Positions 25,858-33,300 of a stretch of 64,000 bases of DNA are shown here, one piece after another. The DNA comes from Natronoarchaeum rubrum. GTDB taxonomy: Archaea; Halobacteriota; Halobacteria; Halobacteriales; Natronoarchaeaceae. The position numbers and the translations under genes are program-made. The notes beneath the pieces are model-generated. The model had not been told where the DNA came from and did no database searches. It worked only from the letters and a program-made list of their open reading frames with translations. The stretch spans positions 434,001-498,000 of the forward strand of contig NZ_JANHDP010000004.1 in assembly GCF_024494695.1 (NCBI RefSeq). The letters run 5' to 3'. Position 1 is the first letter of the stretch, and each line of letters begins with the position of its first letter.

Positions 25858-25895
25858 GTGGGTGAGGTATACTACGACGCTAACCAACTCAACAA

Positions 25896-26432
25896 ATGAG
25901 CAAACCCACGAAATCGAGAAGTACAACGCTGACAAACTGGAATGACCTCCCCTCGGACACTCGGCGGAGGCTACTGAAAGCAATCGCAGTCACACAGGGA
26001 ACGGACGAATTCACTCGTCGTGACCTGGAGGAGTCCATAGACGAGACGGACCTCTCCCAAGTCGTTGACGACCAGAGTGAAATCGTCGTCCGAACGAAGA
26101 TGTTGAACAAACTGGTCGAGGAGGATGGCTATCTGACGAAGACGCACCAGAGCGACGGCGTACCCTTCGTCCTGTACGTCGGCGACCATGCAGACCCTGA
26201 CGACCCACTAACTGGACTCACACCTTCCGAACTAAGCCGAATGGTTCGAGAGGTCCTGAAGAAGGAGGGTCGAGGGAATGCAAGTGTTGACCATATCGAC
26301 TTCCGCTACATGGGGGAAGTCTGTACGAAGGTCAACATGATGTTGTCCGATACGGTACTCATCATCGTCTCCGACCCGAACGAGTACCGATTGCGGAAAT
26401 CGGCACTCTCTGAAATCCGTAATCACATCTGA
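25896..26432 (+). CDS. Hypothetical element protein
   Basis: A 178-residue protein. The N-terminal half (LPSDTRRRLLKAIAVTQGTDEFTRRDLEESI through LNKLVEEDGYL) reads as a winged-helix-like fold. The C-terminal half (VDHIDFRYMGEVCTKVNMMLSDTVLIIVSD) has no known motif. Its promoter carries a palindrome. It may be a regulator of the right module. Confidence 0.55.
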   Translation: MSKPTKSRSTTLTNWNDLPSDTRRRLLKAIAVTQGTDEFTRRDLEESIDETDLSQVVDDQSEIVVRTKMLNKLVEEDGYLTKTHQSDGVPFVLYVGDHADPDDPLTGLTPSELSRMVREVLKKEGRGNASVDHIDFRYMGEVCTKVNMMLSDTVLIIVSDPNEYRLRKSALSEIRNHI

Positions 26433-26479
26433 GAACCTGAGTCCTTTGCCGAGCTGGAGGTGACTCCACTCGGGAAAGC

Positions 26480-26770
26480 CTACCTTCGTAGTTGCGTCCG
26501 ATAAGGAAGCGGCTGATGGGCCGCATCCAACTCTCCTTCAAGATACTGCCGTCCCTCACCTGTGATCGCATACAGATTCGTTTCCTCATAGATCGGGGCA
26601 ATCAGCCCCGCCTGTGTAAGCTTCCTACAACGTTCCTCCACCCGGCCCTGTGATGCGTTGAAGCGAAACTTCTTCGACATGAATCGCGGTGTCGACCACG
26701 AATCTTCTTCTAGATGCTCGAGAATTCGCTCGTCAAGGGTACACATCCACCGGGCGGGCTTTCGATCCAT
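26480..26770 (-). CDS. PhiH1 repressor-like winged-helix protein (distal copy)
   Basis: A 96-residue winged helix: MCTLDERILEHLEEDSWSTPRFMSKKF, recognition region ASQGRVEERCRKLTQAGLIAPI, and wing YAITGEGRQYLEGE. It is a clear paralogue of the next gene upstream and overlaps it by one base (TAATG). PhiH1-type repressors keep haloarchaeal proviruses silent. Two in tandem may form a switch. Confidence 0.78.
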   Translation of the reverse strand: MDRKPARWMCTLDERILEHLEEDSWSTPRFMSKKFRFNASQGRVEERCRKLTQAGLIAPIYEETNLYAITGEGRQYLEGELDAAHQPLPYRTQLRR

Positions 26771-27081
26771 TATGACTCAGTAGTCTCGCTAGCAGTAGGA
26801 CCGTTGTTAGCACCGTTTCCGTTGAGGAAAACGCCATTCTCGGCATCATATTCTCCCTCCAGATATGCCTCACCTTCGTCAGTTATTGCATAGACGCCAT
26901 TCCCGATCGGCCGAAGTAGGCCATTTTCTGCAAGCTTCTGGCAGCGTCGAGACACAGAAGAATGCGAAATTCTCACACTATCTTTCTCAGCCAGTTCACC
27001 CACTGGTTTCGGCCCGTCTTTTCTAACGGATTCGAGAATTCGATCATCCCAGATTGTCATCCAAGTTCCCGACTTCCTCAT
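26770..27081 (-). CDS. PhiH1 repressor-like winged-helix protein (promoter-proximal copy)
   Basis: A 103-residue protein: MTIWDDRILESVRKDGPKPVGELAEKD, helix SHSSVSRRCQKLAENGLLRPI, and wing YAITDEGEAYLEGEYD, then a short Asn/Thr-rich tail. It is divergent from the operon at 27298 across a 216-bp control region with a palindrome, the expected layout of a provirus repressor and its target operon. Confidence 0.8.
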   Translation of the reverse strand: MRKSGTWMTIWDDRILESVRKDGPKPVGELAEKDSVRISHSSVSRRCQKLAENGLLRPIGNGVYAITDEGEAYLEGEYDAENGVFLNGNGANNGPTASETTES

Positions 27082-27161
27082 TGAAACTCATTTTGTCATT
27101 TAGTCACCTATATCTCATGGGATTCTCTAAAACAAGTTCTATGACTCTATTTGGTCAGTCG

Positions 27162-27175
27162 TTGCATTTATGCAA
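27162..27175. promoter_or_regulatory. Palindrome in the divergent control region
   Basis: TTGCATTTATGCAA has 6-bp arms and a 2-base centre. It lies between the two divergently transcribed units, 27081 (minus) and 27298 (plus). It shares TTGC...GCAA ends with the palindrome at 25842, so both may be sites for the PhiH1-like repressors. Confidence 0.5.
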
Positions 27176-27297
27176 TAGGCGACCATTGGCAGAATCAAGG
27201 AGCAACCAATCGGTATGTAGATGACTCTTGTAGGCAGATGAAGCCGGGACGACGCTGGACCCGTCGTCCCGATAAGGTTGTTCCGTCGGTGATCGCA

Positions 27298-27507
27298 ATG
27301 ACGGAAACCAACGCGGGGCATCAGCCCCACGATCAGACAGACGTATCGCCTGCCCAAAGACCTGACGACGCCGGACGCTGCCCGTGCGGCGCGAAAGCGG
27401 ACGGCTACGACGCCCAGCTGGACGAAGCCACCTGCGAGGACTGCGCGGAACTGTGGGCCGATGGTGGCCTGACCACGACCGACGTTCAGGGTGGTGCCGA
27501 TGCCTAA
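27298..27507 (+). CDS. Small zinc-finger protein
   Basis: A 69-residue acidic protein (MTETNAGHQPHDQTDVSPAQ) with a CPCG pair and a second CEDC pair about 18 residues later, enough for one zinc site. It is the first gene of the right operon and overlaps the next gene by eight bases. Family not recognised. Confidence 0.65.
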   Translation: MTETNAGHQPHDQTDVSPAQRPDDAGRCPCGAKADGYDAQLDEATCEDCAELWADGGLTTTDVQGGADA

Positions 27508-28219
27508 GGGCGTCCCGCGGGGCTACTCGGTCGACCACGAGAGCCCTGACGAATTCTCTGTTCGGTGCACTGACTGCGGCCTGCTCAAGCTCCACAGCTC
27601 CCGCGCTGGAGCACACAGCCATGCCGACAATCACGGTCTCGCGTGCGCGCCGACTGCGGTCAAGCCCCTCACGCGAGAGTCCGAACGGCCACAGCCCGGC
27701 GACGTCGCCACGCTCACCTACGAGAGTATCCGAAGCGAGAACACGATCGACGTGGGCGGGCCGATTCTCGACGTCGCTGCCCTCGAAGGCGACGAACTGG
27801 AGACCGAGACGGCCTGCGAGATCGTTGTCGAAGACTCCCGCGATGATCGAGTGATCCTGGCGCGCTTCGACCCCACCGGCGGACAGACGCTTGACGCCTA
27901 CAGCGTCACGGAGGGCCAGAATACCTTCCTCGGCGAGCTGGTCGACGTCGACGTCAAGCCGGTGGCGACCGACGGCGGACGTGACCGCGAAACCAAGACG
28001 TTCCATCGTGCGGTGTGCGCCTCGTGTGGAGAAGAGAACGGGATCAACCTCCCGCGACTTCTGAAAGTCAGTGCAACGGTTGATCGGAAGATACACAACC
28101 GGAAGTACCACAGTGGGGCGCCCGCCGCGGAAGTCGAGACGTTCGAGGCAGAAGCGATCGGCCATGTTCCTGCCAACGCCCCACCGACGCCGGGCGACGT
28201 CAAGGAGGTGGACGCATGA
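27500..28219 (+). CDS. Zinc-finger protein of haloarchaeal proviruses
   Basis: A 239-residue protein from ATG 27500. The N-terminal zinc finger (CTDCGLLKLHSSRAGAHSHADNH) is of CxxC/HxxxH type, a middle acidic beta-rich part follows, and a second knuckle CASCGEE lies near residue 178. It is coupled by ATGA overlap to the PCNA-like gene. It has no enzyme motif, so DNA binding is the best guess. Confidence 0.65.
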   Translation: MPKGVPRGYSVDHESPDEFSVRCTDCGLLKLHSSRAGAHSHADNHGLACAPTAVKPLTRESERPQPGDVATLTYESIRSENTIDVGGPILDVAALEGDELETETACEIVVEDSRDDRVILARFDPTGGQTLDAYSVTEGQNTFLGELVDVDVKPVATDGGRDRETKTFHRAVCASCGEENGINLPRLLKVSATVDRKIHNRKYHSGAPAAEVETFEAEAIGHVPANAPPTPGDVKEVDA

Positions 28220-29091
28220 GCCAAGCTGTCGAAGCCGACGACCGAAGCGACGAGCTGGAGGTAACCACCGACGAGGACGCGACGGTGAGCATCCTCACGA
28301 ACGGTGATCCGATCCGCTCGTTCGCGGAAATCCTCAGCCCGGTCGCTGAAGAGTTCCGCGTTCAGCTCGACGAGGACGGCCTTCACACCTGCGCCGTCGA
28401 TCCGGCGAACGTCGCGCTCGTCGACTTTACGGCCCACGCCCAAGGCTTCGATCAGTTCGACGTGACTGAACCGATGACCTTCGGCCTCTCCCTCTCGGCG
28501 TTCGAGAATGCCGTTTCGTGGGCCCGAAAGCGTGGTGGCGACGGCGACTCTGTCGCGATCGATATCTACGACGATCCCGCGCGGATGCGCGTTCGCGTCA
28601 CCCGCCCGGACCAGGGCGTCACCCGCGTTACGGAGTGGTTCGGTGTCGATCCAGGGAAGATCCGCGATGAGCCGAACATTCCGGACCTCTCGCTGCCGGG
28701 CCGTGCAAAGGTCGACGTCAAGCCGTTCAACCAGGCCGTGCAGGCGATCGACAGCAACCACGAGTCGGCATTCGTGACCCGCGACGTCTCGACGTTCGTT
28801 CTCGGGAGTCAGGACGGTGGCGACACGACGCCGTCCGACGACGATAGCCCACAGGATGCAGTGATGTTCGCGGATTCGGCATGGAACGAAAACGGCGACG
28901 GCGCACCCTGCTCGTCGCTATTCAGTCTCGACTACCTGACCGAAATCGCCGAGTCGTGTAAGCGCGGGAAGGCCGACCGCTTGCTGGTCAAGTGGGGCGA
29001 CGAGTTCCCCGCGCGCTTCGAGATCGAACACGATGACTGGGGTTTCGAGGCGACGTACATGCTCTCCCCACGGATCCAGAACGATGAGTGA
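28216..29091 (+). CDS. PCNA-like DNA sliding clamp
   Basis: A 291-residue protein whose body matches archaeal PCNA: FAEILSPVAEEFRVQLDEDGLHTCAVDPANVALVDF, the second-domain segment IPDLSLPGRAKVDVKPF, and the C-terminal YMLSPRIQND end. An N-terminal extension of about 25 acidic residues and an insertion near residues 195-215 make it longer than host clamps (about 247). It would form a ring tethering polymerase or other enzymes to DNA. It lies in an operon with modification and integration genes and is probably the element's own replication clamp. Confidence 0.85.
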   Translation: MSQAVEADDRSDELEVTTDEDATVSILTNGDPIRSFAEILSPVAEEFRVQLDEDGLHTCAVDPANVALVDFTAHAQGFDQFDVTEPMTFGLSLSAFENAVSWARKRGGDGDSVAIDIYDDPARMRVRVTRPDQGVTRVTEWFGVDPGKIRDEPNIPDLSLPGRAKVDVKPFNQAVQAIDSNHESAFVTRDVSTFVLGSQDGGDTTPSDDDSPQDAVMFADSAWNENGDGAPCSSLFSLDYLTEIAESCKRGKADRLLVKWGDEFPARFEIEHDDWGFEATYMLSPRIQNDE

Positions 29092-29998
29092 GGGACCAAC
29101 GAGCGGGATTGACCGCTACGGTCGCCAGGCCAACCACCCCGACGAGTTTCGAGCAACAGCCGACGAGATCGAAACCTTCGACGGAGGGCTTGCGCTGGGC
29201 TATCTCCGACGGCTGGAAGTCCTTCTCGACGCCTGTCCGGTTCGGATTTACGCTGCATCGTCACTGAAGCACCCGTGGCCGTACCGTCTCCAGAACGCCG
29301 CCGAGTGCTACCCAGCGAGCTTCTGGCGATCCCAGGACCGCATCCTTGATTCGGCAATCGGCAAGGACCTGAGTAACGAGGAGGTTCTCGACCACGCGGT
29401 CGAGCGTCACGCGACCGCGGTCGTCGCCAAGGACTACCTCCACGACCCCGAAGCGACCACGGAGAGCATCCGCAAGTTCGTCGACCTCTACGACCCCGAC
29501 GTGCACCCGCGGGCGTTCGTCCCGCTCCAGCCGCCGTACGACGAGCACGTCGCGAAGGTCTACCCGCTTGTCGAGGAATCGCAACTGGACCACCGATACA
29601 TGCTCGGCGGGCTGGCAACCGCGTCGCCATCAGAACGGATCGACGCCTTGCTGGCGTTCCGTCGGGAGATCGGTGAGGAGCCAATAGCGCACGGACTCGG
29701 TTGGGGACTCGACGACGAGCTGGTCGCGACGATCCGTGACGAGCCGACGCTGCTGGACTCGGTCGATAACTCAAGCCCGTCGCAAGCGGCTCAAAACGGG
29801 CAGGTGCTCGACAAGCACTGGCAAGCCCGGGACTGCCCCAACGTTGATGGGAAGTACCAGAACAGCGTCCACGGCGCCTTCGAGTTCGCGATGCTCGTAC
29901 AGGCGACGCACCGGCTCACGGAGTTCAATGACGACTTCGAGGGCCTGACCGAGCAGGCTGGTCTCGGCGAGTTCGGAGGTGTTCGTGCTGATGACTGA
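29084..29998 (+). CDS. TGT/DpdA-like transglycosylase-fold protein
   Basis: A 304-residue protein with the order of motifs found in tRNA-guanine transglycosylases. Asp89 lies in RILDSAIGK, a YMLGGLATASPSERID glycine turn is near residues 172-187, HGLGWG near 203, and a second catalytic-type Asp225 is in LLDSVD. TGT exchanges guanine for 7-deazaguanines; viral DpdA homologues do this in DNA. Haloarchaea make preQ0 for archaeosine, so substrate would be available. A TGT zinc site is not seen, again pointing away from a tRNA enzyme. It overlaps the PCNA-like gene by eight bases. Confidence 0.68.
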   Translation: MSEGPTSGIDRYGRQANHPDEFRATADEIETFDGGLALGYLRRLEVLLDACPVRIYAASSLKHPWPYRLQNAAECYPASFWRSQDRILDSAIGKDLSNEEVLDHAVERHATAVVAKDYLHDPEATTESIRKFVDLYDPDVHPRAFVPLQPPYDEHVAKVYPLVEESQLDHRYMLGGLATASPSERIDALLAFRREIGEEPIAHGLGWGLDDELVATIRDEPTLLDSVDNSSPSQAAQNGQVLDKHWQARDCPNVDGKYQNSVHGAFEFAMLVQATHRLTEFNDDFEGLTEQAGLGEFGGVRADD

Positions 29999-30482
29999 GT
30001 TCGTGCTCGTCAGTTGCTCGAAGTCGAAACTCGACGGAATGCACCGCGGAGAGGACCTCTACGAGCCCAGCGACATCTTCGGGAAACGGCGGACGTTTGC
30101 CGAACGCGAGGGTGTCCACTGGGGCATTCTGTCGGCCAAGCACGGGTATCTCCGGTCGTGGAAGGCAGTGGAGAGTTACGAGCGTCACATCAGTGACCGG
30201 ACGCCGGTCTGGGGCGCATTCGTACTTGACGATCTCCTCGCCGATCTGGAGTTCTACGGCGTGGATCAGGTGACGATCCTCGCCGGAAAGCGGTACGTCG
30301 ACCCGCTGGTCGCCGAGCTGGAAGCGCGCGGCTACGACGTGGTCGACTACAACCGTGGTCTCCGTCCTGGTGAGCGGAAGCAAGCGCTCAAGAAGGCGAA
30401 CGCGCCAGGGGAACAGTCCCAGTTGATCACTGACGGCGGTACTGACACGAGCGGCATCTCACATTTCGGGGGCTGTCTCTGA
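29991..30482 (+). CDS. DUF6884/YaaA-like protein
   Basis: A 163-residue protein. The N-terminal VLVSCSKSKLDG and the later WGILSAKHGYLRS motif are the hallmarks of DUF6884-like proteins, related in pattern to YaaA and to a domain found in archaeosine-type enzymes. Its coupled position after the TGT-like gene (eight-base overlap) suggests a joint role in base modification. Conserved Cys10 and Lys12 are visible; the function of the family is not established. Confidence 0.65.
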   Translation: MTEFVLVSCSKSKLDGMHRGEDLYEPSDIFGKRRTFAEREGVHWGILSAKHGYLRSWKAVESYERHISDRTPVWGAFVLDDLLADLEFYGVDQVTILAGKRYVDPLVAELEARGYDVVDYNRGLRPGERKQALKKANAPGEQSQLITDGGTDTSGISHFGGCL

Positions 30483-31120
30483 TGGGCGCTCTCGGAGCTG
30501 CGGAAGACTCTGACCGCGATGACTGGGATGGCCTCGAGCTCTCGTATCACGCTGTCTCCCCGAACCGATGGACCTTCCAGAGCAAGAAGATCCGTCAGTG
30601 GGTCGAAGAACGGCTACGGGGACGGACTCTGAACGCCTGTGCCGGAAAAACGAAACTTGCCCACGACCACGAAATCGTCCGGAATGATCTCGACGAAAGC
30701 CGTGACGCCGATCTCCACGTCGATGTGTGTGAGATTGCGGACCACTTCGAGAACGAGTCGTTCGGAACGATTCTCTACGACCCGCCATTCTCGGAGAACC
30801 AAGCGAACGAGAGCTACGACCTCGGAGACGGCGAGGCGGTCGTCGCCGGTCGGGACGCGATAGCGAAACGCCAGTTCGACAAGCTGCTGAAGCCCGGCGG
30901 TCGGGTGATCCAGTTCGGATTTACGACCACCTGTATGCCCGCGTCGATGGACTACGACCGGCGCGAGGTGGCAGTCTGGAACACGCTCGGACGGTGCAAC
31001 GACTACCTCTCGGTGGTCGACAAGAGACCAGGCCAGAGCGACTTTGGTTCGCGCTGGTTCGGCGGAACCGCCCGCGATGAAAGCACGGGAATTAGTCGGT
31101 TGGAGGGCGATCAACCGTGA
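30482..31120 (+). CDS. DNA methyltransferase-like protein
   Basis: A 212-residue protein with an SAM-binding-type segment (TLNACAGKTKL) and a catalytic DPPF motif (TILYDPPFSENQ, about residues 98-109), followed by RQFDKLLKPGGRVIQFGF. DPPF/DPPY marks amino-methyltransferases acting on adenine N6 or cytosine N4. It is short and lacks an obvious target-recognition domain. Coupled to both neighbours (start at the last base of the previous stop; ATGA overlap with the integrase). Probably modifies element or host DNA. Confidence 0.72.
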   Translation: MGALGAAEDSDRDDWDGLELSYHAVSPNRWTFQSKKIRQWVEERLRGRTLNACAGKTKLAHDHEIVRNDLDESRDADLHVDVCEIADHFENESFGTILYDPPFSENQANESYDLGDGEAVVAGRDAIAKRQFDKLLKPGGRVIQFGFTTTCMPASMDYDRREVAVWNTLGRCNDYLSVVDKRPGQSDFGSRWFGGTARDESTGISRLEGDQP

Positions 31121-32166
31121 CCGATCTAGAGCCCATCGGCCCACGCGAGGCGATCGACCTGTACCTTGACGCCCGCCGTGACGACACCACGGAGATGACC
31201 CGCGAGGGACAGCTCTACCGGCTCCGCGCGTTCGCTACGTGGTGCGAGGAAGAGCACATCCACAGCCTGGACGAACTCGATGGGCGGGACCTCTACGCCT
31301 ATCGCATCTGGAGACGTGAGGGCAACTACACCGACGCCGACGACGAGCTGGCCCCATCGACGCTACGCGGTGACCTCGCTACACTCCGGGCGTTCCTCCG
31401 GTTCTGTGGCGACATTGACGCTGTCCCACCGGAGTTCTTCGACCGCGTTCCGCTGCCGTCTGTCAACGGTCACGACGTGAGCGAGTCGACGCTCGACCCC
31501 GAGCGCGCCGAGCCGATTCTCGACTACCTCGGGGATTACGAGTACGCCAGCAGGACGCACGTCACCTTCCTGCTGCTGTGGCATACCGGCTGCCGGATGG
31601 GCGCACTTCGGGCGCTGGACGTCGACGATCTCGACCTGGAGGGCGAGCGGCCGAACGCGGATGGGCCGGGGATCCACTTTGTCCACCGGCCCGATACTGG
31701 AACGCCGCTCAAGAACAAGTCCAAGAGTGAGCGGTGGAACAGTATCAGCGACTACGTCGCCCGCGTGCTCGACGATTACGTCAAGGACCGTCGAGCTCGG
31801 GTACGCGACGAACACGGACGCGAACCGCTAATCTCGACTGCGAACGGTCGGATAGCCCGGACAACGCTCCGAAACACGCTGTACCGGGTGACGCGGCCCT
31901 GCTGGCGCGGTGAGCCATGCCCGCACGACGAGGATCCGGAGACGTGCGAGTACCGGAAGCAGGAGCGCATGAGTTCGTGTCCGTCGTCCCGATCGCCCCA
32001 CGACGTCCGGAGCGGTCGCCTGACGTATTACAGGCTTCACGAGGTAGATCGGACGGTCATTAGCGACCGGATGGACGCGAGCGACGACATTCTCGACAAG
32101 CACTACGACCGGCGTTCTGAGCGACGGAAGGCCGAGCAGCGACGGAACCACCTACCCGACACATGA
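31117..32166 (+). CDS. Full-length tyrosine integrase at the right end
   Basis: A 349-residue integrase. An N-terminal SAM-like core-binding domain (residues 8-110) precedes the catalytic domain with Arg160 (HTGCRMGALR), Lys near 200-204, His295-x-x-Arg298 (SPHDVRSGRL) and Tyr330 (DKHYDRRSE). A Cys-rich insertion (CPHDEDPETC, residues 268-277) may bind zinc. It stands 165 bases inside the right att copy, the normal place for the integrase that made this insertion. It does not look closely related to the compact integrase at 23815. Confidence 0.9.
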   Translation: MTDLEPIGPREAIDLYLDARRDDTTEMTREGQLYRLRAFATWCEEEHIHSLDELDGRDLYAYRIWRREGNYTDADDELAPSTLRGDLATLRAFLRFCGDIDAVPPEFFDRVPLPSVNGHDVSESTLDPERAEPILDYLGDYEYASRTHVTFLLLWHTGCRMGALRALDVDDLDLEGERPNADGPGIHFVHRPDTGTPLKNKSKSERWNSISDYVARVLDDYVKDRRARVRDEHGREPLISTANGRIARTTLRNTLYRVTRPCWRGEPCPHDEDPETCEYRKQERMSSCPSSRSPHDVRSGRLTYYRLHEVDRTVISDRMDASDDILDKHYDRRSERRKAEQRRNHLPDT

Positions 32167-32213
32167 CACCAATGTTCACCACCCGAGACGATACGCACCC
32201 TCGAAACCGAGCG

Positions 32214-32226
32214 CGGGGAGGGCGGA
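32214..32226. repeat. Second, partial att-like copy
   Basis: CGGGGAGGGCGGA matches the last 13 bases of tRNA-Tyr and is followed by CTGCTTTTCC. The outer copy at 32335 is followed by CTCGTTTTCC. The similar flanks suggest that both arose from past attachment sites, not by chance. Confidence 0.6.
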
Positions 32227-32330
32227 CTGCTTTTCCGCGAACCGGACGGTGAGCGGAAAGCACGTCGATCCCGACCCGATTTGAGCTTGTGAGTCGCGCG
32301 CAGCGAAGCGAGCACGTCTCACAGTGTTCA

Positions 32331-32347
32331 AAATCGGGGAGGGCGGA
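32331..32347. repeat. attR core
   Basis: An exact 17-base copy of the tRNA-Tyr 3' end (10102-10118), preceded by GTTC as in the T-loop with one extra A. It marks the right boundary of the element. Confidence 0.85.
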
Positions 32348-32479
32348 CTCGTTTTCCAGTTGATCCGTAGCTGATCAGATTTTTCGTCCGTCTTCGTTGG
32401 AATCGAAATCCTGTCAGGAACGAATGTTGGGGCTCTATCCCTGTCTTGTCCCTATCACCCTTTTATCCCTTCCTGCCGT

Positions 32480-33217
32480 ATGATAACACACACCGTGACT
32501 GTCTCCCAGACGGACGAACAGACCATCGGCTCCCGCCTCGTACTCGACATCTGGCATCCCGACTGCTGGACGCTGGAGGTCACCGAGAGCGCGCCGGGCG
32601 GCCTGCTCGGCCACGGCGTGTACGCGATCGACGGGAAGGCCACCGGCCGGTTCACCGCCTACGGTCGGTGCGTCGAGGACGTCGCGACACTGGTCGACGC
32701 CGTCGAGGCGTCGCCGCTGACCGACGACGTCTGGGAGGCCGACCAGCACTACGCTACCGACGTCGGGGCGCCCGACTCAGAGAACGTGACGACCGGGCTG
32801 GTCGTGGAGTACGAACTCGAAAACAGCATCAACGACGCGCTCGTCTCGCGGGGGTTCCTCCCCGACGAGCCGGTCCGGATGACCGGCGGGCGCGAGTACT
32901 GGACCGTCGTGACCCACGCGGATCGCGACGCCATCGCCGAGCGCCTGGAGGAAATCCGCGAGGAGAAGTCGGCCAGCGTCAGGATCGAGTCGATGCGCGC
33001 GATGGCCGAGGGGCTCCGGGGCGGCGCGTTCCCGACCGACCGGCTCTCCGAGCGCCAGCGCGAGGTGTTCGAACTCGCCCGGCGCAGACACTACTACACC
33101 TGGCCGCGCGAGGTGAGCGCCGCCGATCTGGCCGCGGAACTCGACATCTCCGAGGCGACGCTGCTCGAACACCTCCGGAAAGCCGAGGCGAAGCTTCTCG
33201 ATCCTGACTCCGCGTAA
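32480..33217 (+). CDS. HTH_10 (Bat-type) transcriptional regulator
   Basis: A 245-residue protein. The C-terminal helix-turn-helix (LSERQREVFELARRRHYYTWPREVSAADLAAELDISEATLLEHLRKAEAKLL) is the HTH_10 domain of bacterio-opsin-activator-type regulators. The N-terminal beta-rich domain is of the sensing kind common in these proteins. A TTTTAT box lies about 20 bases upstream. It lies before, and in the same direction as, the permease, deacylase and racemase genes, so it probably regulates amino-acid use. Confidence 0.85.
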   Translation: MITHTVTVSQTDEQTIGSRLVLDIWHPDCWTLEVTESAPGGLLGHGVYAIDGKATGRFTAYGRCVEDVATLVDAVEASPLTDDVWEADQHYATDVGAPDSENVTTGLVVEYELENSINDALVSRGFLPDEPVRMTGGREYWTVVTHADRDAIAERLEEIREEKSASVRIESMRAMAEGLRGGAFPTDRLSERQREVFELARRRHYYTWPREVSAADLAAELDISEATLLEHLRKAEAKLLDPDSA

Positions 33218-33253
33218 ACGCGACGGAGCGTTTCTGTGTCGGCCCCCTGTGTA

Positions 33254-33276
33254 CCTAGGTGAGGGGGTTAACCCTC
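33254..33276. promoter_or_regulatory. Palindromic cluster before the permease gene
   Basis: CCTAGG (33254-33259) is followed by a perfect GGGTTAACCC palindrome (33265-33274), itself within GAGGG/CCCTC arms. It lies 25-45 bases before the permease ATG. It could be the site of the adjacent HTH_10 regulator. Confidence 0.4.
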
Positions 33277-33300
33277 GATCGTGTCTAGTCATCACTTGTC

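Larger units (their letters stand above)
25447..25895. other. Intergenic region with hairpins and a promoter, no gene seen
   Basis: No convincing reading frame is present. The region holds a 13-bp inverted repeat at 25732-25772 and, further right, a TATA-like CATATTAAC followed by a TTGCCA-TTTT-TGGCAA palindrome before the gene at 25896. GC content varies sharply along it, as if it were a junction between two modules. Confidence 0.5.

Noticed and set aside
29084..29998. Housekeeping archaeosine TgtA
   Set aside because: The protein is far shorter than haloarchaeal TgtA and lacks the zinc site and PUA domain; its operon is viral-type.
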